From contig NZ_JANFPI010000002.1 in assembly GCF_026552795.1 (NCBI RefSeq), positions 1-64,000 on the forward strand: 64,000 nt of DNA. Direction: 5' to 3'. Positions within the stretch are counted from its first letter, which is position 1; each line of letters begins with the position of its first letter. The position numbers and the translations under genes are program-made. Shown here in pieces: positions 56,577-64,000 of this stretch. This stretch comes from Ectorhizobium quercum (GTDB lineage: Bacteria; Pseudomonadota; Alphaproteobacteria; Rhizobiales; Rhizobiaceae). The notes under the pieces were generated by a model. It had not been told where the DNA came from and did no database searches. It was given only the letters and a program-made list of their open reading frames with translations.

Positions 56577-57505
56577 ATATTTTGCCCCGCTTTCTTCAGG
56601 GCCTTGCTGCGGGCCTCGACGGCGGCCTGCCGCCGTTCGGCCGCGCCGGGCGTCAGCTGAATGGTCATGCGGTCGCCGAGACGCAGATCGACGGCGGCGA
56701 TGTCACGCTCCAGAACCTGCTGTTCCTGCTCAAGACGGGCGAGACGGCCGAGCGCGCCGTCCACATCCTCTTCCGGCAGGCGGACCACCACACCATTGTC
56801 GAGGTGCAGGTCCCAGCGGCGCCCAGCGACGCGGACATAGGCCCGCACCCGCTCGCGCAGTTCCGGCCAGCCGGTAAACAGCGTTTCGAACGTCACGGCG
56901 GCCTGCTCGGCATCGCGGCCGACGAACAGCGGCAGGGCGGCGAACTTGTTGTCGCGCAGCGGCGCGATCACGCTGCCGCTCTTCTCGATCAGCGACAGTT
57001 CCGAACCGTGCTGCCAGATGGCATAGGCCTCGCGCTCGCGCAGCTTCACCTCGACGGTGCCCGGATAGATCTTGCGGATCTCGGCGTTCTCGATCCACGG
57101 CAGGTCCGTCAGCTTCCGGCGCGCGTCGTTGATGTCGAGGGCGACGAGCGAGGTCGTGCCGTCCAGACCGAGAAGCTGGAGAATATCGATTTCCGACGTC
57201 TGGGCGTTGCCCGAAATCTTAACGTCCTCGATGGAGAAGCCGGCGGCGCTGGTGATCCACTGCTCGACGGCCGGCGTATGGCCGCCGACGGACATGCCGT
57301 AGAGCCCCGTCGCCGTATAGAAGGCGACGGCGGCAAGCGTGCCGGCATGGTTCGGGATCGCGATGCGCCCGGTCGCAAGGCTGGCGCAGAAGCGGAACGT
57401 GCGACGCAGCGGACGCGGCAGAATGAAGCGCTCGCCCGCCTCTGCCGCGGGGATTGCGGCCCGTCCGTCCGGCAATTTTGCGTTTCTACCCTTCACCGCA
57501 GACAA
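56573..57505 (-). CDS. ftsQ: cell division protein FtsQ
   Basis: Bitopic divisome protein linking FtsBL to FtsA. The 310 residues have an N-terminal cytoplasmic arm, one membrane helix ([17 protein letters not shown]), the POTRA domain ([20 protein letters not shown], about 85-155) and a periplasmic beta domain. The likely start is a TTG at 57505, with GTGGAGGA six bases upstream; it overlaps the ddl stop by 13 bases. A TTG at 57526 would be an alternative with no good ribosome site. Confidence 0.93.
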   Translation of the reverse strand: MSAVKGRNAKLPDGRAAIPAAEAGERFILPRPLRRTFRFCASLATGRIAIPNHAGTLAAVAFYTATGLYGMSVGGHTPAVEQWITSAAGFSIEDVKISGNAQTSEIDILQLLGLDGTTSLVALDINDARRKLTDLPWIENAEIRKIYPGTVEVKLREREAYAIWQHGSELSLIEKSGSVIAPLRDNKFAALPLFVGRDAEQAAVTFETLFTGWPELRERVRAYVRVAGRRWDLHLDNGVVVRLPEEDVDGALGRLARLEQEQQVLERDIAAVDLRLGDRMTIQLTPGAAERRQAAVEARSKALKKAGQNI

Positions 57506-58419
57506 GACGCGTCCTCCACCATCCAACGGAGAAATTCACCGAATGAAAGCCCCGCATGCTGAGCCATTTCCGGAACGAGAGATGTCGGGGTCATGCCCGG
57601 CTGGTTGTTCAGTTCCAGCCAGATCACCTCCCCTTCCCGGGAGAAACGGTCATCGAAACGGAAATCGGAGCGGCTGACGCCGCGGCATCCGAGAGCCTGA
57701 TGGGCCTTCAGGGCCAATGATTGTATTTTTTGGTAAATATTCGGTGAAATTTGTGCCGGAATGACATGCTTCGAGCCGCCGGGCGCATATTTCGATTCAT
57801 AATTGTAGAAGGCGAGCCCCTGCGGCAGAACCTCCGTCACGCCCAGCGGCGTGTCGCCCATGACGCCGCAGGTCAGCTCGCGCCCGTGAATGTAGCGCTC
57901 GACCATCACCAGATCGCCATAACGCCATTCGTCGCTGGTGAGAATCTGCGGCGGATGGGCCTGATCCTCCTTGACGATGACGACGCCGAAGGACGAGCCC
58001 TCGCGCACCGGCTTCACCACGTAAGGAGGCGCGATCGGGTGCTCGTTGCCGAAATCGAACCGGTTCATCACCTTCGCCTCGGCCACCGGAATGCCCGCGG
58101 CCGCAGCGACGATCTTGGCCTGCCTCTTGTCCATCGCAAGGGCCGAGGCCAGCACGCCGGAATGGGTGTAGGGAATTTCAAGATATTCGAGGATGCCCTG
58201 GATGGTGCCGTCCTCGCCGAACGGGCCGTGCAGCGCATTGAACGCGACATCGGGACGAAGACCGGCCAGGACGGCGGCGACGTCGCGCTCGACATCGAGC
58301 CGCGTCACGCGGTAGCCGACCTCTTCCAGAGCATCGGCGCAGGCTTTGCCCGAAGCCAGGCTCACCGGCCGCTCCGAAGAAAAACCGCCCATCAGGACAG
58401 CCACATGCTTGCCGCTCAT
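57493..58419 (-). CDS. ddl: D-alanine--D-alanine ligase
   Basis: Makes the D-Ala-D-Ala of peptidoglycan (EC 6.3.2.4). The 308 residues include [36 protein letters not shown], the ATP-grasp [20 protein letters not shown] and the C-terminal [19 protein letters not shown] with metal-binding Glu and Asn. ATG 58419 is chosen; a TTG one codon earlier is possible. It overlaps ftsQ. Confidence 0.97.
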   Translation of the reverse strand: MSGKHVAVLMGGFSSERPVSLASGKACADALEEVGYRVTRLDVERDVAAVLAGLRPDVAFNALHGPFGEDGTIQGILEYLEIPYTHSGVLASALAMDKRQAKIVAAAAGIPVAEAKVMNRFDFGNEHPIAPPYVVKPVREGSSFGVVIVKEDQAHPPQILTSDEWRYGDLVMVERYIHGRELTCGVMGDTPLGVTEVLPQGLAFYNYESKYAPGGSKHVIPAQISPNIYQKIQSLALKAHQALGCRGVSRSDFRFDDRFSREGEVIWLELNNQPGMTPTSLVPEMAQHAGLSFGEFLRWMVEDASCLR

Positions 58420-58663
58420 CAACGAACCCCCGAAATGCCGCAGAACGCCGGCCGGAACCCAAGAGACGCGTGATACCGGAATCGTCCGCCATCCGCATCG
58501 ACGCTATTCAAACGACATTAAGGTTAATGAAGCGTTTACTTTCGTTAACCTCCGGCATGAGGATCGGCAAAAAACGAATGCCGGACGAATCAAGCCATCG
58601 AATGAATTATCCACAAGAATCAGAGCCTTGGCCACAAATCAAGATTCTGATTCAAAACATGAG

Positions 58664-58703
58664 CAAAAACAAAGCCCCCGTGGCGCCGTCACCACGGGGG
58701 CTT
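58664..58703 (-). terminator. terminator downstream of aqpZ
   Basis: On the minus strand AAGCCCCCGTGG and CCACGGGGGCTT (58703-58692, 58683-58672) form a perfect 12-bp stem followed by TGTTTTTG. It lies 183 bases after the aqpZ stop and beyond the repeat copy C. Confidence 0.8.
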
Positions 58704-58745
58704 CATGTTAAGGGAAACCGCAAGGCGGCTCAGGATATTGCCCGC

Positions 58746-58865
58746 ACCTCTCCTTCGTCACCCTCGACCTCGAGTCGCGGGTCCATGCAGCGGGTGCCGA
58801 TGGATGCTCGGGGCGAGCCCGGACAGGACGAAAGAGAGCGGCAGGCCCTTTGTCAGCAGCCTGAG
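58746..58865 (-). repeat. family 2 repeat, copy C
   Basis: Same orientation as 16773-16904 and similar to it: CTCTCCTTCGTCACCCTCG, GGGTCCATGC, GACGAAAGAGAGCG, and TTTGTCAGCAGCCTGAG are shared. The central arms are partly diverged. Lies next to the aqpZ stop. Confidence 0.7.
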
Positions 58866-58885
58866 CCGCAAGGCCGTTTTCAGGC

Positions 58886-59572
58886 TCAGTCCTTTTCGCC
58901 GACGACCTTCCAGATCGCCGCGCCGATGATGGCGCCGGCAATCGGAGCCACCCAGAACAGCCACAACTGCTCCAGCGCCCAGCCGCCCGCGAAGATCGCC
59001 TGCCCCGTGGAGCGCGCCGGATTGACCGACGTGTTCGTGACCGGGATGGAGATCAGGTGGATCAGCGTGAGCGCGAGACCGATGGCGATGGGCGCAAAGC
59101 CTACCGGCGCCCGCCCGTGCGTCGTGCCGAGAATGATCAGCAGGAAGAACGCCGTCAGCACCACCTCGATGACCAGCGCGGCGCCGAGGGAATAGCCGCC
59201 CGGCGAATGCTCGCCGTAGCCGTTCGAGGCAAAACCGCCGAGTTCGGCGCCCGCCTTGCCGGTCGCAACCACGTAGAGCACCGCTGCCGCCGCGATGGCG
59301 CCGACGACCTGCGCGACGATATAAGGAACGAGGCTTGCCGCCGGGAAGCGCCCGGCCACCGTCAGCCCGACCGAAACCGCCGGATTGAAATGACCGCCGG
59401 ATATGCCGCCGACGGCATAGGCCATCGTCAGCACCGTCAGGCCGAATGCCAGCGAAACGCCGAGCAGGCCGATTCCGACCTCCGGAAAGGCCGCCGCCAG
59501 GACGGCGCTGCCGCAACCGCCGAACACAAGCCAGAACGTGCCGAGAAACTCGGCACCCAGTTTTTTCATCAT
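58886..59572 (-). CDS. aqpZ: aquaporin Z
   Basis: A 228-residue MIP-family water channel with six membrane helices. Both NPA boxes are present: [12 protein letters not shown] and [15 protein letters not shown], with the Arg after the second NPA as in water-selective channels. Opens [24 protein letters not shown], typical of AqpZ. It lies between ddl and the MFS gene. Confidence 0.96.
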   Translation of the reverse strand: MMKKLGAEFLGTFWLVFGGCGSAVLAAAFPEVGIGLLGVSLAFGLTVLTMAYAVGGISGGHFNPAVSVGLTVAGRFPAASLVPYIVAQVVGAIAAAAVLYVVATGKAGAELGGFASNGYGEHSPGGYSLGAALVIEVVLTAFFLLIILGTTHGRAPVGFAPIAIGLALTLIHLISIPVTNTSVNPARSTGQAIFAGGWALEQLWLFWVAPIAGAIIGAAIWKVVGEKD

Positions 59573-59591
59573 GTCCCTCTCCTTTCCCGCA

Positions 59592-59662
59592 TCATGCGGG
59601 AGCTAGGCAATTCCGGAAAACGCGGGAAGCGGCTATCCGTCCTGAACTGCGTGAAAACAAAG
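59592..59662 (-). repeat. family 1 repeat, degenerate copy
   Basis: In reverse complement TTTGTTTTCACGCAGTTCAGG continues through CGGATAGCCGCTTCCCGCGTTTTCCGGAATTGC, matching the 30537-30645 copy with scattered changes. It lies just before the aqpZ start, on the aqpZ side of the divergent region. Confidence 0.6.
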
Positions 59663-59980
59663 CGCCAGACCGGTTCTTGGCCCCCGTGAAGCGGTGAACC
59701 AGTCTCACGGCGGCTCCCGCGCCGACCGGACGAATTTCCCCTGTCCGGCCGTGCGCGAAAACCGCCACGCGCCATCCCCTAATGCTCGCAAGGTGAACGG
59801 AATATGAATATTACTCGCGCATGAGGAGAGCCGAATTGGCCTGGACGCCACCGGGACGAATGGCGAAGCGGAGAAAAGCGATTCGCGCCCGCGCGACAGG
59901 AATTGCGTTTCCTCATCTCCACACCGCTTTGAAAAATTGCGCAGCAGGGGGTGTTTTTGCAAGAAAATGACGTGAAACGG

Positions 59981-60009
59981 CTTGACTATTGCATCTTTCG
60001 TCGTATGTA
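59981..60009 (+). promoter_or_regulatory. promoter of the MFS gene
   Basis: CTTGAC (59981-59986), 17 bases and TATGTA (60004-60009). The -35 box is the alphaproteobacterial consensus. It gives a 5' untranslated region of about 65 bases. Confidence 0.65.
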
Positions 60010-60079
60010 GCAAACCGAACCGGCTGGTACGCCCCTTTGCGACGCAGCAGCTCCCCGATACAAAAGACGGACACCATTC

Positions 60080-61384
60080 ATGACAGACGCAACCGTTTCG
60101 GACGTTGCGGCAGTTCCTGCTTCATCGTCTCCTGCCCGCATTCTCGTCGCCAGCCTCATCGGCACGACGATCGAGTTCTTCGATTTCTATGTCTACGCGA
60201 CGGCCGCGGTGCTGGTTTTCCCGCACCTGTTCTTTCCGGCGAGCGATCCGGCATCGGCCATGCTGCAATCCTTCGCCACCTTCTCCATCGCCTTCTTCGC
60301 CCGCCCCATCGGCGCGCTGGTCTTCGGCCATTTCGGCGACCGCATCGGCCGCAAGGCGACGCTGGTCGCGGCACTGATGACGATGGGCCTGTCCACCGTG
60401 CTGATCGGCTTCCTGCCCGGCTACGAAGCCATCGGCGTCGCCGCGCCCCTGCTTCTGGCGCTATGCCGCTTCGGCCAGGGTCTCGGCCTCGGCGGGGAAT
60501 GGGGCGGCGCGGTGCTGCTGGCGGTCGAAAACGCCCCGCCCGGCAAGCGGAGCTGGTACGCCATGTTCCCGCAGCTCGGCGCACCCATCGGCTTCTTCCT
60601 CTCCGCCACCTTCTTCATCGTGCTGACCGAGACGATGAGCAACGAGACGTTCCTCGACTGGGGATGGCGCCTGCCCTTCCTCGCATCGATCCTGCTCGTG
60701 GTCGTCGGCCTGTACGTCCGCCTGAAGATCGCCGAAACGCCGGAGTTCGCCGCCGCCATCGAGCGCAAGGAGCGCGTTGAGGTTCCCATCGCCACGCTCT
60801 TCAAGAACTACAAGCGCAGCCTGTTGCTCGGCACCTTCGCGGCGCTCGCCACATTCGTGCTGTTCTACATCATGACGGTCTTCTCGCTGTCCTGGGCGAC
60901 CCGTCCGGCCGAAATCGGCGGTCTCGGCTTCACCCGTCAGTCCTTCCTGTTCATCCAGCTCTTCGGCGTGATCTTCTTCGCCCTGTTCATCGCCTTTGCC
61001 GGCCGCATCTCGGACCGCTTCGGCCGCCGCGCCGTGCTCTCCGTCACCTCGGTCATCATCGCCGTGTTCGGCTTCGCCATCGCGCCGCTCTTGTCGGCGG
61101 GCACCGCCGGCGCCGTCGCCTTCTCGGTCATCGGCTTCGCCCTGATGGGCATGACCTACGGCCCGATCGGCGCAGCCCTCGCCGCTCCGTTCCCGGCCGG
61201 CGTGCGCTACACCGGCGCCTCGATGACCTTCAACCTGGCGAGCATCTTCGGCGCGTCGCTCGCGCCCTACATCGCCACCTGGCTCGCGACGACCTACAGC
61301 CTCGGCGCGGTCGGCTTCTATGTGGGCGGCGCCGCCCTCATCTCGCTCGCCTGCATCCTTTGCAGCGGCAAGAACGAAGTCTGA
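60080..61384 (+). CDS. MFS transporter, metabolite:H+ symporter family
   Basis: A 434-residue, 12-helix transporter. LIGTTIEFFDFYVYATAAVL and GHFGDRIGRKATLVAALM are the hallmarks of the MHS family (ProP, ShiA, KgtP relatives). The loop between helices 2 and 3 has the conserved GDRIGR. These proteins import organic acids, betaines or shikimate with protons; substrate not predictable here. It lies divergently from aqpZ with its own promoter, and a terminator-like stem follows at 61562. Confidence 0.93.
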   Translation: MTDATVSDVAAVPASSSPARILVASLIGTTIEFFDFYVYATAAVLVFPHLFFPASDPASAMLQSFATFSIAFFARPIGALVFGHFGDRIGRKATLVAALMTMGLSTVLIGFLPGYEAIGVAAPLLLALCRFGQGLGLGGEWGGAVLLAVENAPPGKRSWYAMFPQLGAPIGFFLSATFFIVLTETMSNETFLDWGWRLPFLASILLVVVGLYVRLKIAETPEFAAAIERKERVEVPIATLFKNYKRSLLLGTFAALATFVLFYIMTVFSLSWATRPAEIGGLGFTRQSFLFIQLFGVIFFALFIAFAGRISDRFGRRAVLSVTSVIIAVFGFAIAPLLSAGTAGAVAFSVIGFALMGMTYGPIGAALAAPFPAGVRYTGASMTFNLASIFGASLAPYIATWLATTYSLGAVGFYVGGAALISLACILCSGKNEV

Positions 61385-61426
61385 ACCGGACGTATATACG
61401 GAAAACGGGGACCGAAAGGCCCCCGT

Positions 61427-61558
61427 CAGACTGCTGACCAACGGCTCATCGCTCTCTTTCGTCATGGTCGGGCTTGATCCGACCATCCACCGCGCCGCTG
61501 TCGGCGTGGCCCCTCGGGTCAAGCTCGAGGGTGACGAAAGAGAGGGTTTGTCGATACA
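61427..61558 (+). repeat. family 2 repeat, copy A (best copy)
   Basis: About 132 bp containing the palindromic pair GTCATGGTCGGGCTTGATC and CCGACCATCCAC, then a second stem (CCCTCGGGTCAAG, CTCGAGGGTGACG). It is itself framed by a 12-bp inverted repeat, GGCCCCCGTCAG (61418-61429) and CTGACGGGGGCC (61559-61570). Confidence 0.8.
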
Positions 61559-61561
61559 CTG

Positions 61562-61590
61562 ACGGGGGCCCTTCGGCCCCCGTTTCATTT
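61562..61590 (+). terminator. terminator after the MFS gene
   Basis: ACGGGGGCC (61562-61570) and GGCCCCCGT (61575-61583) form a 9-bp stem with a CTTC loop, followed by TTCATTTTG. Partly overlaps the frame of repeat copy A. Confidence 0.6.
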
Positions 61591-61611
61591 TGTCTTCCAG
61601 AAGAGAACGGC

Positions 61612-62589
61612 TTATTCCGTGGTCGCGCCGAGGAACGGCTTCACTTCCCGGCCCGGGATGAACTTGCCGAGACGCCTGATTTCCCATTGCAGCTTGATGC
61701 CCGAATGTTCGAAAACACGCTGGCGGACATTCTCGCCGAGATATTCGAGGTCGTAGGCCGAGGCGTGGCCCGTGTTGATCATGAAGTTGCAATGCAGGGA
61801 CGACATCTGCGCGCCGCCGATCATCATGCCCCTGCAACCGGCCTCGTCGATCAGTTCCCAGGCCGAATGGCCTTCCGGGTTCTTGAAGGTCGAACCGCCG
61901 GTCTTCTCGCGAATCGGCTGAACAGTCTCGCGATGCTGGCGCACGGCGTCCATGTCGGCGCGGATCTTCGCCCTGTCCTCCGGGAAGCCCTCGAAAATGG
62001 CCTGCGTGAAGATCAGCCCTTCTTCCGGCGGATGCGAGTGCCGGTAGCCGTAACCCATGTCGGTCTTCGTCAGCACGTGCCTGTTGCCCTTGCGGTCCAC
62101 CGCATGGACTTCGACGACGCGTTCGGACGTCTCGCCGCCATTCGCGCCGGCATTCATCGTCAGCGCGCCGCCGATCGACCCCGGAATGCCGTAGTAGAAG
62201 TGAAAGCCGCCGAGATCGTTATCCATCGCGACGGCCGAAATCGTCTTGTCCGGGCAGATCGCGCCAGCCCGGATACGGTTGTCGCCGATGAACTCGGCCT
62301 GGCCGAAGCCCTTGGCGGAAAGCCGCACCACCGCGCCCGAAATGCCACCATCGCGCACCAGAAGATTGGAGCCGAGGCCGATCACCGTCAGCGGCACCTC
62401 TTCGGGCAGAAGCTTCAGGAAAGCGATCAGATCGTCCTCGTCGTGCGGATGGAAAAGCAGTTCCGCCATGCCGCCGGCCTGGAACCAGGTGGCGCGCTCC
62501 ATCGGCGCGTCCGTGGTGAGACGCCCCCGCAGTTCTTTCACGCCCTCGCCCAGCGACGCCAGCAGTTTTTCCCCATCGACCTGTTTCAT
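61612..62589 (-). CDS. murB: UDP-N-acetylenolpyruvoylglucosamine reductase
   Basis: Second step of UDP-MurNAc synthesis (EC 1.3.1.98). The 325 residues have the FAD-binding [20 protein letters not shown] and [23 protein letters not shown], and the catalytic Ser/Glu region [21 protein letters not shown]. The start is ATG 62589 (MKQVDGEKL), one base overlapping the murC stop (TGATG). Co-transcribed with murC. Confidence 0.97.
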   Translation of the reverse strand: MKQVDGEKLLASLGEGVKELRGRLTTDAPMERATWFQAGGMAELLFHPHDEDDLIAFLKLLPEEVPLTVIGLGSNLLVRDGGISGAVVRLSAKGFGQAEFIGDNRIRAGAICPDKTISAVAMDNDLGGFHFYYGIPGSIGGALTMNAGANGGETSERVVEVHAVDRKGNRHVLTKTDMGYGYRHSHPPEEGLIFTQAIFEGFPEDRAKIRADMDAVRQHRETVQPIREKTGGSTFKNPEGHSAWELIDEAGCRGMMIGGAQMSSLHCNFMINTGHASAYDLEYLGENVRQRVFEHSGIKLQWEIRRLGKFIPGREVKPFLGATTE

Positions 62590-63995
62590 CAAGACTTTCC
62601 CGAATAGCTTTCCAATCCATGCGGCAGCGCCTGCGCCCACTGGGTAATGCTGCCAGCCCCCAAACAAACCACAAAGTCGCCAGGCTTCGCAATGCCGGCG
62701 ATGGCTTCGGCCAATCCTTCCGGCTCCGGAAGGTAGCGCGCATCGCGATGTCCCGCCGCCTTCAGCGCCGAAACCAGCGCTTCCGCATTCGCCCCCCCGA
62801 TGGGATTTTCACCCGCCGCATAGACCGGCGGAATGAAAATGACGTCGGCATCGTTGAAGCAATGCGAGAACTCTTCGAACAGGCTCGACAGGCGAGAATA
62901 GCGATGCGGCTGGTGAATGGCGATGATCCGGCCCTTGCAGGCCTCCCGCGCCGCCTTCAGCACCGCCCGGATCTCCACCGGATGATGGCCGTAATCGTCG
63001 AACACCTGCACGCCGTTCCATTCGCCCGTCAGCGTGAAGCGGCGCTTGACGCCGGTGAACGAGGCGAGCCCGCGCGCGATCGCCTCGCCGTCGATGCCGA
63101 GTCGGTTGGCGACGGCAATCGCCGCGCAGGCGTTCGACACGTTGTGCCGGCCCGGCATGGGCAGCATCAGGTCCCGGAAGAAAAACACCTTGCCCGTCCG
63201 GCGCCGGCGGATCTCGACGTCGAAGAAGGACTGCGTCCCCTCCATGCGCACGTTCATGAAGCGCACATCGGCCTGCGGGTTCTCGCCGTAGGTGATCACC
63301 TTGCGGTCCTCGATCTTGCCGACCAGCGCCTGCACCTCCGGGTGATCGAGACACATGACGCCGAAACCGTAGAACGGCACGTTCTCCACGAACTGCCGGA
63401 AGGCGGCGCGCACCGCGTCGAAATTGCCGTAATGGTCGAGATGCTCCGGGTCGATATTGGTGACGACGGCGATCTCGGCGGGAAGCTTCAGGAAGGTGCC
63501 GTCCGATTCGTCGGCCTCCACCACCATCCAGTCGCCCGCGCCCATGCGGGCATTGGTGCCATAGGCGTTGATGATACCGCCGTTGATCACGGTCGGGTCC
63601 AGGCCGCCCGCCACCAGCAGCGCCGCGACCAGCGAGGTCGTCGTCGTCTTGCCGTGGGTGCCACCGATGGCGATGGCATTGCGGAAGCGCATCAGCTCGG
63701 CCAGCATTTCCGCCCGGCGCACGATCGGCAGGGCGCGCTCGCGCGCCGCGACCAGTTCCGGGTTATCCTTCCGGATGGCGGTCGAAACCACCACCACCTC
63801 GGCCTCGCCCAGATTGTCCGCCCTGTGGCCGACGAAGACCGGAATGCCCTTGTCGCGCAGGCGCTGGACATTGGCGCCGTCCGACTGGTCGGACCCTTGC
63901 ACGCGGTGGCCGAGATTGTGCAGCACCTCGGCGATGCCGCTCATGCCGATGCCGCCAATGCCGATGAAATGAACGAGACCGATGGCTTGCGGCAT
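62589..63995 (-). CDS. murC: UDP-N-acetylmuramate--L-alanine ligase
   Basis: Adds L-Ala to UDP-MurNAc (EC 6.3.2.8). The 468-residue Mur ligase has [20 protein letters not shown] at the N terminus, the ATP loop [30 protein letters not shown], and [16 protein letters not shown] in the C-terminal domain. The minus strand continues TGAAG upstream to the window edge; if the next base makes ATG, the true start would be two codons earlier (MKMPQ), as in relatives. Everything visible is intact. Confidence 0.96.
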   Translation of the reverse strand: MPQAIGLVHFIGIGGIGMSGIAEVLHNLGHRVQGSDQSDGANVQRLRDKGIPVFVGHRADNLGEAEVVVVSTAIRKDNPELVAARERALPIVRRAEMLAELMRFRNAIAIGGTHGKTTTTSLVAALLVAGGLDPTVINGGIINAYGTNARMGAGDWMVVEADESDGTFLKLPAEIAVVTNIDPEHLDHYGNFDAVRAAFRQFVENVPFYGFGVMCLDHPEVQALVGKIEDRKVITYGENPQADVRFMNVRMEGTQSFFDVEIRRRRTGKVFFFRDLMLPMPGRHNVSNACAAIAVANRLGIDGEAIARGLASFTGVKRRFTLTGEWNGVQVFDDYGHHPVEIRAVLKAAREACKGRIIAIHQPHRYSRLSSLFEEFSHCFNDADVIFIPPVYAAGENPIGGANAEALVSALKAAGHRDARYLPEPEGLAEAIAGIAKPGDFVVCLGAGSITQWAQALPHGLESYSGKS

Positions 63996-64000
63996 CTTCA

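Larger units (their letters stand above)
58420..58885. other. intergenic region between ddl and aqpZ
   Basis: 466 bases containing an AT-rich stretch (58505-58560) that should hold the ddl promoter, the aqpZ-side terminator (58664-58703) and a family 2 repeat (58746-58865). No gene is seen. Confidence 0.6.
59573..60079. other. divergent intergenic region, aqpZ and MFS
   Basis: 507 bases with a family 1 repeat copy (59592-59662), and a good promoter for the MFS gene (59981-60009). A short minus-strand frame (59705-60013) has no protein-like features. AT-rich near 59800-59830 and 59980-60010. Nothing else is seen. Confidence 0.6.

Noticed and set aside
59705-60013. A 102-residue minus-strand frame in the aqpZ-MFS region
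   Set aside because: No ribosome site, overlaps the MFS promoter and has no recognisable features.

Overview
The window is GC-rich chromosomal DNA from an alphaproteobacterium, most likely a member of the Rhizobiaceae (Rhizobium/Agrobacterium/Ensifer/Shinella type). The main clues are the order of the division and envelope genes (murC-murB ... ddl-ftsQ-ftsA-ftsZ-lpxC-bamD-recN-ligA), a circularly permuted two-piece tmRNA, the alphaproteobacterial form of SspB, the hflK-hflC-DUF2065-degP block, and two families of dispersed intergenic palindromic repeats. Assignment to a genus cannot be made from the window alone. Nearly everything is core genome; I see no prophage, insertion sequence, CRISPR array or toxin cluster.

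Layout. 1-2.9 kb: ilvIH (acetolactate synthase) on the minus strand, preceded by an attenuator whose 18-codon leader peptide seems to start at the transcription start point. 3-5 kb: a HerA-like ATPase, then a 263-bp element of nested inverted repeats. 5.2-7.6 kb: miaA and serB, divergent with overlapping start codons, and a GNAT gene. 7.6-11.5 kb: membrane protein quality control (hflK, hflC, DUF2065, degP-type protease). 11.6-13.3 kb: thyA-folA and a DUF2853 gene. 13.5-13.8 kb: permuted ssrA. 14.2-20.4 kb: an operon for a polyamine-type ABC importer with a Tat-exported binding protein, a hydantoin/Asp-Glu racemase and a GNAT protein, behind a good sigma-54 promoter candidate. 20.5-22.3 kb: sspB and three small genes.

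22.4-34.3 kb: a giant AsmA protein, a D-lactate/glycolate-type FAD dehydrogenase, a UvrD/PcrA helicase, a VOC protein, an alpha/beta hydrolase, an M20 amidohydrolase and a DUF2778 (Tlde1-like) protein. 34.5-37.0 kb: nicotinamidase and panC-panB (NAD salvage and pantothenate). 37-41.2 kb: DUF2164, aminopeptidase P, prmA, an SCO1-like copper chaperone and a tiny membrane protein. 41.4-47.1 kb: a lone cheW, a small secreted protein, creA, an EEP-family nuclease/phosphatase next to cardiolipin synthase, and a LysR regulator divergent from a tautomerase. 47.1-64 kb: ligA, recN, bamD, lpxC, ftsZ, ftsA, ftsQ and ddl, then an aquaporin and an MFS symporter lying between ddl and murB-murC.

The genes fall into a few themes: branched-chain amino acid and cofactor synthesis; trans-translation (tmRNA with its ClpXP adaptor SspB); membrane proteolysis; and peptidoglycan, lipid A and division functions in one long minus-strand cluster. 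The most unusual material is non-coding: the leaderless ilv attenuator, the nested-palindrome element, repeats that supply the stop codons of neighbouring genes, and the sigma-54 promoter before the importer-racemase operon.
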